NCBI GenBank assembly: GCA_002778195.1 | Contig: PCDI01000008.1 | Coordinates: 988,655 to 1,052,654 of the forward strand | Length of the DNA stretch: 64,000 bases | Direction of reading: 5' to 3' | Source: Raffaelea ambrosiae | Taxonomy: Eukaryota; Ascomycota; Sordariomycetes; Ophiostomatales; Ophiostomataceae | Part shown: in pieces, positions 1 through 10,979 of the stretch | How positions within the stretch are numbered: position 1 is the stretch's first letter | Layout: each line of letters begins with the position of its first letter | Notes under the pieces: model-generated | The model's input: the letters and a program-made list of their open reading frames with translations, nothing else | What the model was told of the DNA's origin: nothing | The model's database searches: none | Translations under genes and position numbers: made by a program

Positions 1-1679
1 TGCTGGTCCGGCTTGCTGGTCCCGTCCATCTCTGCTGCTCTCATTTAGCAATTCGGGCCTGCTCGCGTCACATCTGCCACATCTGCTTCTTCGACAGTTC
101 CCGGCTCTTCTCAATGCTCCACGCTCCACGCTCAACGTTCGCCGCGCATTTTCTCGTATCCTGCGGCCTGGAGCCGTCCAAAGTCGCCAGACCAGCGAGC
201 TGCACCCCCCCAGCTTCCTGATTCTTGCTCGCCCCCGGAGCCAAGGCTCCATTCTTCCTCGCCGATCCTACCATATACTTGGTTTCTCTACCTTATTTTT
301 GGCTTCCGTTGACCTGCTCGTGGCCTGCGTCGTCTGTTTCCCGTCTTTCGTGCTCCGTTCCCTCCTGAGAACGGGGCGCCATCTCTCTCTCTCTCTCTCT
401 CTCTCTGCCGTCCTCGCCAGTCACTCGCTGACCTGCAACCTTGCTTGTGCGCGCAATCTCACAATCCTTTGTTTCCTCGGCCGGTCTCACCCAGACGGGC
501 ACGCGCCATTCTTTGCCTCCCAGCTCGGCTGCAACCACTCCTCGTCGCCAACAACGCCGCCAACAACAACCACAGCTGAACCCTGTCTCAGGACCCTGCT
601 ACCCTGCTGCTGGTTCCACGCCGGCCAGCCATCCCCCCCAGGCCAGTCGGTCCATCCAATCCTCCATCCAGGCCATCCTCTCCGCGAACCCACCCACACC
701 TCGCGCCGGGTGGCCCGCAGACTAGCAGAAGGAGGCGAACGGAACAAGCAAGTCGCAGCCAGTCCTCCGTCCACTGGGACCACCGCCCTGCTCAAGTCGC
801 CCTGGTCAGGTCAGCCAGCCGCTACTGGCCTGTCCACTCTTGCGACAGCCGCTTGCTACGACTCGGCGCGACGACTGCTACGACTAAACTGGTGCTACAA
901 GAGACACGACCATCCGGCCTCTCAGCCACTCACAACCACACAGCCCAGACCACCACGCGACTAATAAGATAGTTACAACTATCCCAAGAAAGGAAAAAAA
1001 AAAAAAAAAAAAAACACCGCTGCTACCACCACAACCTCCACCAAAACCGCAGGACCCGACTCGAGTGCCCGCTGGCTGCAACAAGTGCCTCGCGTCCTGC
1101 GATTGTTACCCGCTCCTGCTTTGCCTCTGTGTCTCTCTCTGGCCCTTCACTCGGTCTCTTTTGGACTGCTTGGGTCTTTCCTTTTTTCGTCTCTCTTTGG
1201 TCCCTGTTCCATTCTCTCCTCTCCTCGCTCTGGACCGTCTCCTGTTGCCTCTCGCGCTCGCCTGCTCGTCGACGTCCATGTTGCGCGGGATCAGCTCTGC
1301 TTCTCTACATAGTCCCTAACTGCCTCTTATACTCCCAGCACACTGTACTTTTCCCCCTTCATCCTCTTCCTGCCTCGACTTCCTTTCTGGTTCAACGTTT
1401 CTCGACTTTTGCGGCCTAACTATTCCGGCTCCCTCCGTTACTTTCTCCGTCCTTCCTTGTTTCACTTCCGTTCCTATTATTCCAACCCTATTATCCCAAT
1501 ACTCCGCTCCTGCTATTGTCTCTCTAATTTCTCCTAGCCTCAGGTCCTTCCTTGTCTCGCTTCACCTTCCGTCATTTGAATTTAAATGTCATGATAACCT
1601 CGTATTCCATCCTCCCCTCTCTTTTGTCCTCCTCTTCTTTCTCTTTTTTCTCCCCTCCTCCTCTCCCCCCCGTTCGGTC
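1..1679. other. Non-coding, pyrimidine-rich 5' flank of hxk3
   Basis: No credible gene was found. The plus strand is strongly C/T-rich over most of its length, with a (TC)n tract near 382-406 and an A-run near 994-1013. The open frames here give low-complexity Ser/Leu/Pro/Thr peptides with no family signature, so they are best explained as composition. Such CT-rich stretches are common in promoters and long leaders of filamentous fungi. This is probably the promoter and leader of the hexokinase gene, but no transcription start can be placed. Confidence 0.6.
382..406. repeat. (TC)n microsatellite
   Basis: About 12 uninterrupted TC dinucleotides lie in the CT-rich flank upstream of hxk3. This is a simple sequence repeat with no coding role. 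Confidence 0.85.
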
Positions 1680-3671
1680 ATGCAGTCACTCGTTTCTGTC
1701 ATGACTACCCTCCGCAACGCCATCATTGCTGCATTCAAGTCGCTCATGAAGGGGAAATCTTTCTTACAGGCCTTCCTGGCCTTCTGGATCAGCCCAGCAT
1801 CGCTCAAGGACCGCGCAAATAAGAAAAAGGGAGGCCAAGAAGATTTAGAAAGTGGAGGAGCCTCGGCCATCGGGGCCCTTCCCGACGAAAACAGCCACGC
1901 CTCGTCGTCCTCATCCTCAGCACCCTCCTCCCCACATTCCTCCACCATATCAAGAGCCTCAACCGCCACCAGCGCTGCAACCCAGCCATCACGGGGCATC
2001 GATGACTTCCTGGCAGAGGCAGAGGAAATCCTCATCGGGCCTGTTCTGGGCGACAACTTGCGACAACTCTCTCACAAGCTGAAGAGCCAGTTCCATGAGC
2101 GCTTGTTGCACGAACCTGCCTGCATGCTGCCGTCGTACAACCACCGGCTACCACAAGGCAACGAGCGCGGCCGCTTTCTCTCACTCGATGTCGGCGGCTC
2201 GACTCTGCGTGTGGCTCTCATCGAGCTCGGCGGCCGTCCGACTGCCGGAGCCGAAGATGCAACGGGCTTAAAAATCGTCCGCATGCAGTCTTTCAAGATC
2301 ACGCCCGATACCAAACAGCTCGAGGGCATGGCTTTTTTTGACTGGATGGCCGGCAAGATCACCGAAACCCTTGACAAGGTCGAGGATAGCAACGAAGTAT
2401 ACGACGAAGCCCACCCTCTTCCAGCAGGTCTAGCATGGAGTTTCCCTATTGAGTATGCGCTTTTCTTATTGTGGTTCAACGGGGTTTCACGGAGTTTCGC
2501 GGGCCCACTCTGATCTGCAGATTCTCTCGCTAACCGTTCTCTTTTTTCCCACCCAACTAGGCAAACTTCCCTTCGTGGTGGTCTTCTCCAGGGCATGGGC
2601 AAGGGATTCCTAGCTGCCGATACGCTGCTGGGTCAAGACTTGGGCGATATCATCCAGACCGCATGCTTGCACCACGGTCTCCATGTGGACCTGGCCACTA
2701 TTATCAACGACTCGACCGCCGCCCTCCTGTCTCAGTCCTACGTGCATGCGGCAACCCGCTTCGGTCTCATCCTGGGAACCGGCGTCAACATGGCTGTCCA
2801 CTTGCCTGTCGCGACTGTCGGCCTGTCCAAGTTCGGCGCCCGCCCACAGACGTGGTTTGACGAGGCTAGCCACGTGATCATTAACACGGAGTTGGGCATG
2901 TTCGGTCACGGTATCCTGCCTCTAACCCGTTGGGACGACCTGCTGAATGCTGGCCACCCTAAGCCCGAATTCCAACCGCTCGAGCACTTGATTTCTGGCT
3001 ACTACTTGGGCGAAATATGCCGTTTCGCCCTGTTGGAAGCCATTCAGACCACCGGCGTCTTCGGCGGTGTTGTGCCACCAAACCTGTCCGAACCTTATTC
3101 TCTTGACACTCAAACCATCTCCATCATCGAAGCGTGAGTTCCGACGGCCCTATTCCTTACCCTCCAGGACTTTCCCCGCTAACTAGTGTGTGCGCCCAGC
3201 GACGAGTCCCCATCCTTGGAAACTGCTCTAGCGACATTCACCGAGCGCCATCCATCTTCGGTCACACCAACAAAAGCGGACATGGTTTTCCTGCGAACAC
3301 TCGCATCGCTCATCTCGCAACGGTCGGCCTCTCTTGTGGCTGCTTGCGTCTACGGGCTATGGGGTGTCAAGACAGAAACAGAGGCAGAATACTTGGCGAA
3401 GCTGGAGGCTGAGGCATCACCAGCGACCGATCGACATGCCGAAACGGCGCGTTCTGAACTTGCCATTGCCCGCGAGCGTACCGTGGTGGCTTTCAACGGA
3501 TCGGTGATTGAGCGCTACCCGCACTACCGGGAACGGTGCCAATCCATCCTCAACAAGCTGCTGCTCGAGGGAAAGAACGACAGACAGGAGAGCTGCGTGA
3601 TCGACCTGGTGCCGGCCGAAGAAAGCTCTCTTTGCGGAGCGGCCATTTCTCTGGCCTGCCTACGCGCATAG
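1680..3671 (+). CDS. hxk3: Hexokinase-family sugar kinase, probable GlcNAc kinase (HXK3 type)
   Basis: Exons are 1680-2452, 2561-3133 and 3200-3671, giving 605 residues. Introns begin GTATGC and GTGAGT, with a GCTAAC branch site in intron 1. Hexokinase signatures are clear: the phosphate-1 loop LSLDVGGSTLRV (about 167-178); WSFPIEQTSLRGG, which spans the first splice and confirms it; IINDSTAAL with catalytic Asp308; GLILGTGVN; NTELGMFG; and LISGYYLGE. The length exceeds a typical 490-residue hexokinase because of a roughly 110-residue Ser-rich N-terminal extension containing a hydrophobic stretch near residues 27-40. HXK3 enzymes phosphorylate GlcNAc to GlcNAc-6-phosphate in the cytosol. The neighbours (ron1, ngs1, dac1) point to that role. 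A regulatory HxkC/XprF-type hexokinase is the alternative. The start could instead be Met8 or Met23. Confidence 0.85.
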
Positions 3672-5137
3672 AGAGCTCTGCACTAATAATCCACTGCACC
3701 AGTTCTTTTCCCTCCATTTCATCCTCATATATCTTCTCCGCCTCCTGTATGTAGTAGTCTCACTCCCTCCCTCCCTCTCTCCGGCATCCGTCCTCATGTC
3801 CACGTTCTGAAGTATACCCACGCCTGCGACATTTCCTCCGAGTTCGTGCTGCAGAGTCAAGAAGACGTCCCTCACCTCTAGAACTCGTTTCATCATCTTT
3901 CTTCTATTTTTTCTTCTTGTTCATTGTTTTCACAGCTCTTTCACATATATTCTATTTTGGCATTGTTCTGCGGAGACTTCTGATTTCTTTATATAAAGTT
4001 TTGGTTTGACCGTTCTCTCATGACCTGGATGCTTTTTTGTTTTATTTTTTATTTTTTTTGTGTCTTTCATGCCTTTTTTTTTGCGAATCCATATATTGGA
4101 CGGGTTTTTACCATTTTGATTTTGGTCTGCTCTGGATTGACGACGACTTCAAGCCTCTTGATTCATTTTTTATACATGTTGACGAGAAGAAGTCGGCGAA
4201 AGAAAACAATAAAAAAGGGTAAAGAAGATGGAGAAAGACGTCTCCCTCATGAGATATGACTGACTATACAAACAAAAAAGAAGTTTTCAAGTTGTACATG
4301 CATGGATTTGTAAATTGCAGACTTCATGCTTGGTTCTTCCCCCAGGCCAGAACGGCCCGCGCGGTATTACTGAGTCTGCCTAAGCCGACATAACTTAGAA
4401 TGCCGTGCTCTGAAGACGAGCGAAAGCGGAAGTAGGCACAAAAAAAGCCGCGAAACGGGGGCGAAGAAACACGTCCTTTTAATGTCAACCCATGAAAATC
4501 GCATTGATCCGAAAAGCATTCAGTCCTATATATCGCCCAACCGCATATGCATATACCACACATTGGAAAATAAGGGAGAAGACACAAAGGCTCGTATACA
4601 TATCAAGTAAAAACATCGAGAGGGGCAGAAAAAAAAAAGCAAAGAAATAAAAACCGTTCAACGCCACCGTGTACCCGAACATCACACATGTTTGTTTGTT
4701 GTACCTTTGCCCTAGTCCTTGAAACAAAGTCGACAAAAAAAACCATAGACGACAAATTCCACGCAAGATTTGACATAAGACCGTTGAAAAAATCACACAC
4801 ACACACAAAAAAAAATTCAGACCCATCGTGAAGAAAATATCATGGGATCAATAATATCATGAAAATGTCCGTGGAAAATACCATGATACAATCCATGCCT
4901 GGGAATTTGTTCCATTCCCCCCCTAGACCGTCCCAAAAAGAAGTGTACAAATTCAGTGTGCCGCTCAGTTATAGAAACACCAAAAAAATGGCCCAAGAAA
5001 GATTCGAAATCACACTTGAACACGCGTATATGCCGAAATTAGATTGCCAAAACAAATGCTCAATGTTGACAAGAGGGGGAGGTATAAATAGGTAACAAAG
5101 GAGGCAGAAGAAGAGTGGAGCAACTACAACGGCCAAA
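3672..5137. other. AT-rich spacer between convergent hxk3 and ron1
   Basis: This stretch holds the 3' flanks of two convergent genes. From about 3900 to 5100 it is clearly richer in A/T than its surroundings, with many T-runs on the left and A-runs on the right, as expected for two facing 3' UTRs and terminators. No open frame carries a recognisable domain, and no RNA gene was seen. Confidence 0.6.
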
Positions 5138-7422
5138 TCAGTCGGCAGAAAAGTACCGCTTGGACTTGCTGCGTACTTGCTGGGCCTTGATCTCGGGTGG
5201 CACGACCTGGTGGTGCACCACATGAGGCCGATAAATGGCATCCACGGGTGGCATCCTGAGGAGGTGTGTTAGAGAGTGCGGGACAGGATGAATTGATCAG
5301 CACGGAGACTGTTGCTGTCTTTTCTATCACTTACCAGTCGTCGAGACTCAAGGGGAAATACTCGTAGAGCAGATCCCCGTTCTCGTCTACGGAGGACGAC
5401 AGACCCCCTCCTGTCTTAGAGGAGGACGACCCGACCGACATCCCCGTGACGGGTATGGCGATGCCCGACATGCTGTTCAGGCTGCCGTACGGCGGGCTGC
5501 CGCTTAATGGCTCAGTGCCCATCCGCTGGGGGCTCCGCTCGTCCTCGGACAGCGACAGGTTGATTGGGTGCGAAGTACTGTTGGAGCGCTGTGAGTGTGA
5601 CATTTGTTGAGTTTGCTGCTGGGGCGTATGTGGTATCGGGATCGGTCTCGGGGCCGCCCGCATGCTTGTGTCGTTGGACCACGACGGCACTGGTGGCCTC
5701 GCTGTGGTTGGCGACAACGCCAGCTTTTTAGATGGATGTGGACTTTGCTGAGCATATGCCTGCGCCCAGTCTCCCGTCTGCACCGTTTTGTTAGTAAGAC
5801 AACAGAACAACAACGGGTCCTGGACTGCTATATAGAAATATACCTGTATGTTTCCTAATGGCTGGTAACGCTGGAAACCTTGAGATATGTCGGAGCTTAT
5901 ACTGTTGCTCCTGTGCTGCTGGAGAGCCGTATCGAACCCGGCAGTCACGGGTGTAGTGTGCCTATCGAGATGTTGAGGCTGGTGATGTTGGGGTTGGTGC
6001 TGGTGCTGGTGCTGCGGTTGTTGATGTTGATGTTGATGTTGATGTTGATGTTGATGTTGCTGCTGCTGCTGATGGTGCTGTTGTTGCTGTTGCTTCTTGT
6101 CGGCTGCTCCCGTCAGGGGCACGTCGCCGCGGCTGACAAAATTGCGGGGGCTACGGCCGCGCACAATGACGGGGCCAGACTGAATCTCGGCAACTTTGAG
6201 CCATTCTTCGTTGTCTTCCTTGCCATTGCTGCTGCTGTTGCTGGTGCTGCTCGCATTGCTGCTGCCGGCGCCCTCAGGCTTGACGCGGGCCAGTAGGTTG
6301 ATGTGCACGACATAATGCTGCTGCTGGCCCTTTCGCCGGCCGTTGTTGGCAGTGGCGTGCTTGAACTGGAGACGCTTCCAAGAGACGGGGACAGAGACGC
6401 AGCCGTTCTCTAGTTCTTGGCCGTTGGCTAAATCGATGGGCACGTTTGGTGGCGAACCGGCGACCTTGGCCTCTTCTGTGTTCGTGTTCGTGTTCGTGTT
6501 CGTGTTGCCGCTGCTGTTGCCATTATTGTTGCTGTTGCTGTTGTTGCTATTGGCAGCGGTGCTCTTCCAGGGAATGCAGATGATCTCGGTGGGCTTGCCC
6601 TCGATGCTCTCTATGGCGGTGATGGATGCGGCCAGTTCCTGCACAGACACCTGGCGACCCTGCTCAGTGACAATATGTGTAACCTGGCGCGGCAGGGTAA
6701 TCTGGCCAGAACACCACCACAAATTGCGGCGATAGCAGGTCAACTCTAGTGGGCGACCAGTATTTTCGGTGGAATAGACGTCTTCGGCCAGGAAGAACAT
6801 GCCAAAGAGCTCAGCAGTCATGCCCGCCTCGGCAAACTGGCCCGACTCGTCGATCACGGCGGCCTTGATGGTGGGGGCTGAGAAACCGAGCAGCTTGTTG
6901 TCAAGCGCTTCATCCTGCGGCGAGGTGTTCTCATGGAAACCCTCGGGGTCGTGCTGCGCAATCTCGTAGGGTCTTGGGGCGGCAGTGGAGGCGGAGTAGG
7001 AGAAGGGATCTTCAAAGGTGGTAGAAAAGGTCTCAAAGTCGTAAGATGGGGTGAATGGAGGCAAGGATGCCAGACCGTGGACGTTGTCGCTGGTGGGATG
7101 TCAGAAAAGACTGCAACAGAGAGATATGGACAGGCAAGATAGGCGGCAGAAGAGACACAAGAGACACAAGAGACACAAGAGGACAGAGAGGACACAAGCG
7201 CAAAAGAGGGACCTACAGGAGAGTCTCGTCAAAGGTGAGGTCTTGGTCAAACGCATCCAGGTTCAAGCCGCCTGGAGTCGACTGCTGGTTCACGTTGACG
7301 GCGCCCAAGCCGAGAGCGTCGGCGCCAGAGCCCGGGGCCACAGAGAGGCCGGACATGGAATTGAAGGGGTCCATCGTCACATTGTGTTGTTGGCGGCGCA
7401 GTTTGGTCGTTGTCGTGATCAT
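5138..7422 (-). CDS. ron1: Ndt80/PhoG-like transcription factor (RON1 type)
   Basis: Four exons read on the minus strand: 7422-7217, 7089-5844, 5777-5335 and 5255-5138, giving 670 residues. The intron at 5843-5778 has no stop and keeps frame, but has good splice signals (GTATAT, TTACTAAC, GTGCAG). The last exon supplies the family C-terminus ending SKSKRYFSAD after SLDDWMPPVDA. The p53-like Ndt80 DNA-binding domain spans roughly residues 140-395 and ends with the hallmark IVRGRSPRNF. A Gln/His-rich tract follows the domain. RON1 activates GlcNAc catabolic genes in Trichoderma; the paralogues VIB-1/XprG control incompatibility and starvation proteases. Linkage to a sugar kinase and GlcNAc genes favours RON1. 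An alternative start is the second Met (MDPFNSM). Confidence 0.85.
6000..6095. repeat. Trinucleotide/hexanucleotide repeat encoding a Gln/His tract in ron1
   Basis: On the plus strand this reads as tandem GTTGAT, GCTGCT and GTTGCT units. In the ron1 reading frame it encodes alternating Gln-His and poly-Gln just after the Ndt80 domain. Such tracts are usually variable in length between strains. Confidence 0.8.
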
Positions 7423-10400
7423 CGGTGGGGGAAGGCAGGTTTGGACAGGAGACGAATGGTGGTGAGACGGAAAGTGGGATGTGGGACAAGAGAAGAAGTC
7501 GGAGGAGAAGAGAAGAGGACAAGCCCAGTAAGAGAAGGAGTCTTCAACAAAGAGTCGAGTTTGTCACAGCGTCCGTCGCGGAGAGACCGAGCCCAAACCA
7601 GTTCGATCGTAGCTGCGGAGAAAGAAGAAACGGCGCGAGCTTGACGAGGAAGAGGACGGACGATGGGGGAAAGGGTCCGATCCGAAGGCGAGACACCCTG
7701 TGTGAGGCGCAGGAAAGAGCACAGCCGTCTGCAATCGAGCCAGTCAGACGTCTTTCAGAAACGTCAGAAACGTGTGTCGCGATGCACGATCGTCGTCTGT
7801 CCTGTCCTCGTGGCTGTCGTCGTTCAACGTCTTTTTTTTTTTGGACGTTGTGTCTTCGATCGTCGTCAAAACCGTCGATATCGAACGTCGTCGGCCGTGT
7901 GTCGTGTGTCGTTTGTCGCCACCAGAGAGAGTTGCCTCCTCTCTCTTTTGTGTGTCGGGGACCCGTTGCGCTTGCCGCAACCAATGTGTGTTCCTGTTAC
8001 GTTTTGGTTTCTGGGGTGGTGCGTCGGGGTTGGAATTTTTTCGGGACTTTTGGGGGCTTTGGCCTTCTTTAAAATTTTACCCCGGAATCCAAAGGCAACA
8101 AAAACGTAAAATAAAAAAAGTAAGGAGTGGGGAGAGCGCTGGGTGTGTGAGTGGGCCGAATCACGGGCGGGCGCCGGGACAAGAGAGAAAGAAGAAAAGA
8201 GAGAAAGAAAGCAGGAGGATACAAGGGCGGCGCCAGAAGAGACAGGCTCGGAGCAAAAGAGGCCGTTTGTTGCTTGCTGTGCTGGGCTTGCTGGCATGCG
8301 CTGGCTTTTTCCGAGTCGCTGGGTGAGTCGGAGTGCTTTCGGTGTAGTGGCGTGCGCGTGCTCGTTTGCTCGTTCTTTGCCTCGAGGGTGGGGATCGTGG
8401 TGGTGAGTTCGAAGGCGCCTTGCAAGGAGAGAGAAGAGAAAATCGTGGGATTCGGGAGAGAACAGAATCTTCTGTGGCTTGGCAACGAGCGAGGAGTGAG
8501 ATCGCAAATCCGGCAGAATTGCAGAAGAGAAGAGAGAAAGGAAAGAGAAAGGAAAGAGCCAAGGGAGCAAGAGATTTGGATAAGGAAAGAGCGAGGCGGA
8601 GTGGTAGATAGCCTGTGGTTGGCTGGTCACAAGCATGACTACAGATAAAGAATTGCTGGATTTGCATTTTCTTTTTTATTTTAAACCAAAAAGAGCCCTT
8701 CAGGAAGGAGGGGAGAGAGGGGGTTGAGACGCCAAGGGAAGGAACCCAGGCGGGCAGGCGCCACCGGGTCTCGGGTAGGGGTGTGGGGATTCTGATAGGG
8801 AATAAAGAAGTTGACTGTGCTCGAGCACTCACTGAAGAGGGGGGGCAGAGAGTTTGGCAGAGCGTTTTACCCACACCAGCCCACGTAAAGCTAGAACGGC
8901 CGCACACACTAGAGCGACAGGGGGGTTGACGAGCACGACAGGCCACTGGCCAGTGCGCCCGCCACGAGCAATTAGACAGCCAGGAAATGCGACCCTGGCT
9001 CCCCTCCTTCTGCAGGTGCAAACGGCCCTTCTCTTTAAGAGGGGGGGACGCCAGACTGCATGGTATGGAAGGCACGGGAGAAGAGAGAGAAGGGCTAGAG
9101 CTCGCAGCCCTGATCGAGATTGACTGAGAGGAAAACAGAGAGGGAAAAAAGGAGGACGAATCTCGTGGTATTTCAAGGAGCTTCTTTGGCAGTGTAAATA
9201 CTCCGTAATGCGATAAAATAGGGAGCTCTTCATTTCCGTTTCTGATACGTTCCTGCCCGAACGGGCGTCGATTAAAGGAGCGGCTTCTCCATTTTGACGG
9301 CCAAGGTCGCTCCTTCCTGAGAAGAAGTATACGTATATAGTAGTGAACTAAGGCTCAACACGCATGCGCACGCGCACTACCTTTCTACTCAGTCGCATGC
9401 GGGTCGCAGCCTGCACGATTCTTCACACGACTCTCGTCACAGCCTCGACCATTCTTCACACTCGTATACCAGCCGCAGCCTTCACCCCACTCTTTGCTCC
9501 TACGCAATTAGCTTTAGCTATCTGTCAAACGTACTTCGCATAATCTTCTATAATCAAAATGGATCGGCCCCGGCATATGGTCCTCCAGGCTCCTCATACC
9601 TTATCTAGGAGCCGCCCGAGTCACGCATGCCGTGTCCATCGCCTGACATTTTGCCCCGAGAGGTGTATTGGCCAGCCCTCTTTTCTTTGTCCCAGAGATA
9701 AACCCTCGCCGCAGCACTCTTCCCGCCGGCGTCCGCCAGGCCTCCTTCTCCGTCATCTCCCAGCACTGATTCTGCCAAGTCAGCGCAAGAATGCCATAGT
9801 TCTCCTTTGCCATTCGAACGCCAAGGACGATGTCTAGAAGGACGCTAAAAGTGCTCGAAGTGCCGTAGTCTCTCCGGATGGTGTGGCACGGCGGTGCCTT
9901 GCTAAATGGCCGTTCTAGTAGTGTGAGCTGGCTTGATTTAGCTTGCCCAGATCTCTCCAACCGACATTACACGGCCTTCCAATTCTGACAAGCCTGGAAT
10001 CTACAGAGTAGTAACAGCCACAGCATCAGATATTGTATGCGGCGATCAATTTCCTAAAAGAGGCACCTAGGAAACCGACAAGTTCTCAGCTCATGCGGGT
10101 TGATAACAAACAGAGCCGCGGTACAAACACCTCCATGCCCGGCCGAATTCTCTTCTCTGCCTGGTTTCTTTCCCCAGGTCAATTTTTTTTCTGCCTGGTT
10201 CTCTTACTCTTTGGTAGCAACCCGCTGGTTTCAGGCATATGGGAACCAGGGAATGCAGAATACAAAGTTCGTTCATCCGATGTTGGAACTGAGCTAAATG
10301 GCAGGTTGAGATACGGTGCTCACACGGAAAGATATGCTCGCCGTCTGGGGCCCAAAAATGACACACAAGCATCGCGCCACAACTTGAAGACCCCACAAGA

Positions 10401-10979
10401 GCAAAAGCAGTAAGAACGCTGTTCCGGTTACATAGAAAACGGTTATCCGGCAGAGGGCCATATATATTTTGAACTGGCAAAAAGGAAGAGCATGTAGAAA
10501 AAGTACATTCGAAACCAAGGAAGAAGTAAAATAAAGGAAAGATAGTTTCAAGAAAGCATTCATCATAGCCAAACATGTGCCTCGTTACCGTTGGTATCAA
10601 TAAAACATATCATATAACTATCCATTTGGGAGCACTGCACCTTCATACGAGTAGGTTTCATAGCACCCCTAATGTCACCAAGGCATCGCCGGGGGTTTCT
10701 TTTTCTTTTTCTTTGATTTTTATCCTTCTAGCTGGTGCTGCCATTAGGACAGTGCGAGCCCACCTGGCGCCACTTTGCCCACTTCTCCAGGATCAGAAGG
10801 CACCCAAATCTAACCACTGTTCAGCAGTTAGCGAATGAATCAAATGACCGGTGCCAGTTAGCTCCAAAAAGAGTTACGAGCTACCAATAGGGGCAAACCC
10901 CAGACAAGCAGACAACTAGAGAAGGCAAGCAACCAAACTGGCCAAGGAAAAGCAAATGATGGCCCGGAAAGGGCATCAA
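7423..10979. other. Long gene-poor region upstream of ron1
   Basis: About 3.5 kb lie between the ron1 start and the 3' end of the GH3-GNAT gene. The first 1.3 kb is purine-rich on the plus strand with many GA-rich stretches, consistent with a long ron1 leader or promoter. Open frames of up to 304 codons on the minus strand are low in complexity and have no domain. One more complex minus-strand frame at 9601-9960 is noted under findings. Otherwise nothing was recognised. Confidence 0.55.

Noticed and set aside
299..964. A 221-codon frame in the hxk3 upstream region
   Set aside because: It is a Ser/Leu/Thr/Pro-rich translation of CT-rich DNA, with no domain or credible start context.
1680..7422. 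Interpretation as xprF/xprG (or vib-1), starvation-protease regulators
   Set aside because: Tempting, because an atypical hexokinase and an Ndt80-like factor are both known there. The adjacent ngs1 and dac1 genes make GlcNAc catabolism (hxk3/ron1) the better reading. It remains an alternative until phylogeny is done.
8161..9075. A 304-codon minus-strand frame upstream of ron1
   Set aside because: Its peptide is Ser/Leu/Pro-rich and overlaps equally long frames in other phases; no family feature.
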